From an uncultured Bacteroidales bacterium (lineage in GTDB: Bacteria > Bacteroidota > Bacteroidia > Bacteroidales > Muribaculaceae), in NCBI GenBank assembly GCA_900552315.1, contig URZM01000131.1, positions 1 through 6,021 of the forward strand: DNA of 6,021 bases, written 5' to 3'. The translations under genes were made by a program, and so were the position numbers. Positions within the stretch are counted from its first letter, which is position 1. The number at the start of each line of letters is the position of its first letter. Positions 5,587 through 6,021 of this stretch are shown one piece after another. A model generated the notes under the pieces. That model was not told the origin of the DNA. It worked only from the letters and a program-made list of their open reading frames with translations, and made no database searches.

Positions 5587-6021
5587 CGGGTATGATGGAT
5601 TTTACGGGATTGGTGCGCGGCCGCTTCACTCGGCAGACGCGCAGGATGGACGCCTGGGCCGACGCGGAGCGTGCCCGGAGCGTGCAGTGTGCCCAGCTCA
5701 GGTGGCTCCTGAAGCGTGCGGCGGATACTGAGGCAGGGCGGGCATACGGTTTCGGACGGCTTGCCTCGTTGCCCGACCTTGAGCTTCGAGATGCGTACTC
5801 GACGCAGGTCCCGGTGGTGGAATACGAGGATATACGCGGTCAGGCGGAGCGCATGGTGCGTGGAGAGCGAGACGTGCTGTGGCCCGGCGTGTGCCGCTAT
5901 TTCGCGCAGTCGAGCGGGACGAGCGGCGGCAAGAGCAAGTATGTGCCCATCACCGGCGAGTCGCTGCGCCGCAACCATATCCCCGGAGCCTCGGACGCTG
6001 TGGCCTCATACCTACGTCTCA
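5574..6021 (+). CDS. GH3-family acyl-adenylating enzyme, N-terminal part (runs off the window)
   Basis: The first 149 codons encode the N-terminus of a GH3 auxin-responsive-promoter family protein (ANL superfamily). These enzymes adenylate a carboxylic acid and pass it to an amine; the bacterial substrates are largely unknown. The diagnostic ATP-binding loop is YFAQSSGTSGGKSKYVPIT (residues 109-127), preceded by TEAGRAYGFGRLASLPDLELRDAYSTQVPVVEYEDIRGQAERMVRGERDVLWPG, which matches the family layout of a helical start and then a VP...YEDI...I..M..GE..VL.PG block. Bacterial members have about 500 residues, so two thirds lie beyond 6021. It begins 60 nt after the phosphatase-like gene. ATG 5574 is preceded by AGGTGG only 3 nt away. 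ATG 5592 or 5595 (giving a protein beginning MDFTGLVRGRF) fits my memory of homologue N-termini and the overlapping promoter match better, so the start is open. Confidence 0.9.
   Translation, partial: MSKFAGMMDFTGLVRGRFTRQTRRMDAWADAERARSVQCAQLRWLLKRAADTEAGRAYGFGRLASLPDLELRDAYSTQVPVVEYEDIRGQAERMVRGERDVLWPGVCRYFAQSSGTSGGKSKYVPITGESLRRNHIPGASDAVASYLRL

Noticed and set aside
3687..5978. A 763-codon open frame on the - strand across the phosphatase-like gene
   Set aside because: It is antisense to two genes with clear homology, its product is low in recognisable domains and rich in Arg/His/Gln/Gly, and its end runs through the A-tract array as a Phe-rich string. High GC codon bias in the + strand genes explains the lack of stops.

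Overview
The window looks like a chromosomal segment from a GC-rich, probably anaerobic member of the Bacteroidales (Bacteroidota). The reasons are the thiG-thiC-thiH gene order with the oxygen-sensitive radical-SAM enzyme ThiH instead of glycine oxidase, translation starts with A/T-rich leaders and little Shine-Dalgarno signal, heavy use of the ATA isoleucine codon despite high GC, a PafA-type phosphatase-fold protein, a bacterial GH3-family gene, and a good match to the Bacteroides-type promoter (TTTG, 20 bases, TAnnTTTG). Genus cannot be set from the sequence alone. All recognisable genes are on the + strand.

Positions 1-3480 are the distal part of a thiamine biosynthesis operon: thiG (5' end cut off by the window edge), thiC and thiH. 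They are tightly packed, with a 20-nt gap and then a 16-nt overlap. ThiC makes the pyrimidine half (HMP-P). ThiH makes dehydroglycine from tyrosine. ThiG uses dehydroglycine, deoxyxylulose phosphate and ThiS-thiocarboxylate to make the thiazole half. The start of the operon, where a TPP riboswitch would be expected, lies outside the window. No further thi gene follows thiH here.

Positions 3481-3893 hold no intact gene but are rich in structure. In order there are a cluster of GC palindromes (REP-like), an open, start-less 48-codon tail that reads like the C-terminal winged helix of an AlbA_2/Schlafen-type ATP-binding protein (a gene remnant), a tandem array of CGCG separated by A6-A8 tracts at near-helical spacing, a hairpin abutting that array, and an A/T-rich leader with small dyads.

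Positions 3894-5513 encode a secreted protein with the PafA alkaline-phosphatase scaffold. By eye it has lost nearly all catalytic and zinc-binding residues, so it is probably a pseudo-phosphatase; this is the most interesting item in the window. From 5574 to the window end is the N-terminal part of a GH3-family (ANL superfamily) acyl-adenylating enzyme. A near-ideal Bacteroides promoter overlaps its first codons, which leaves its true start uncertain.
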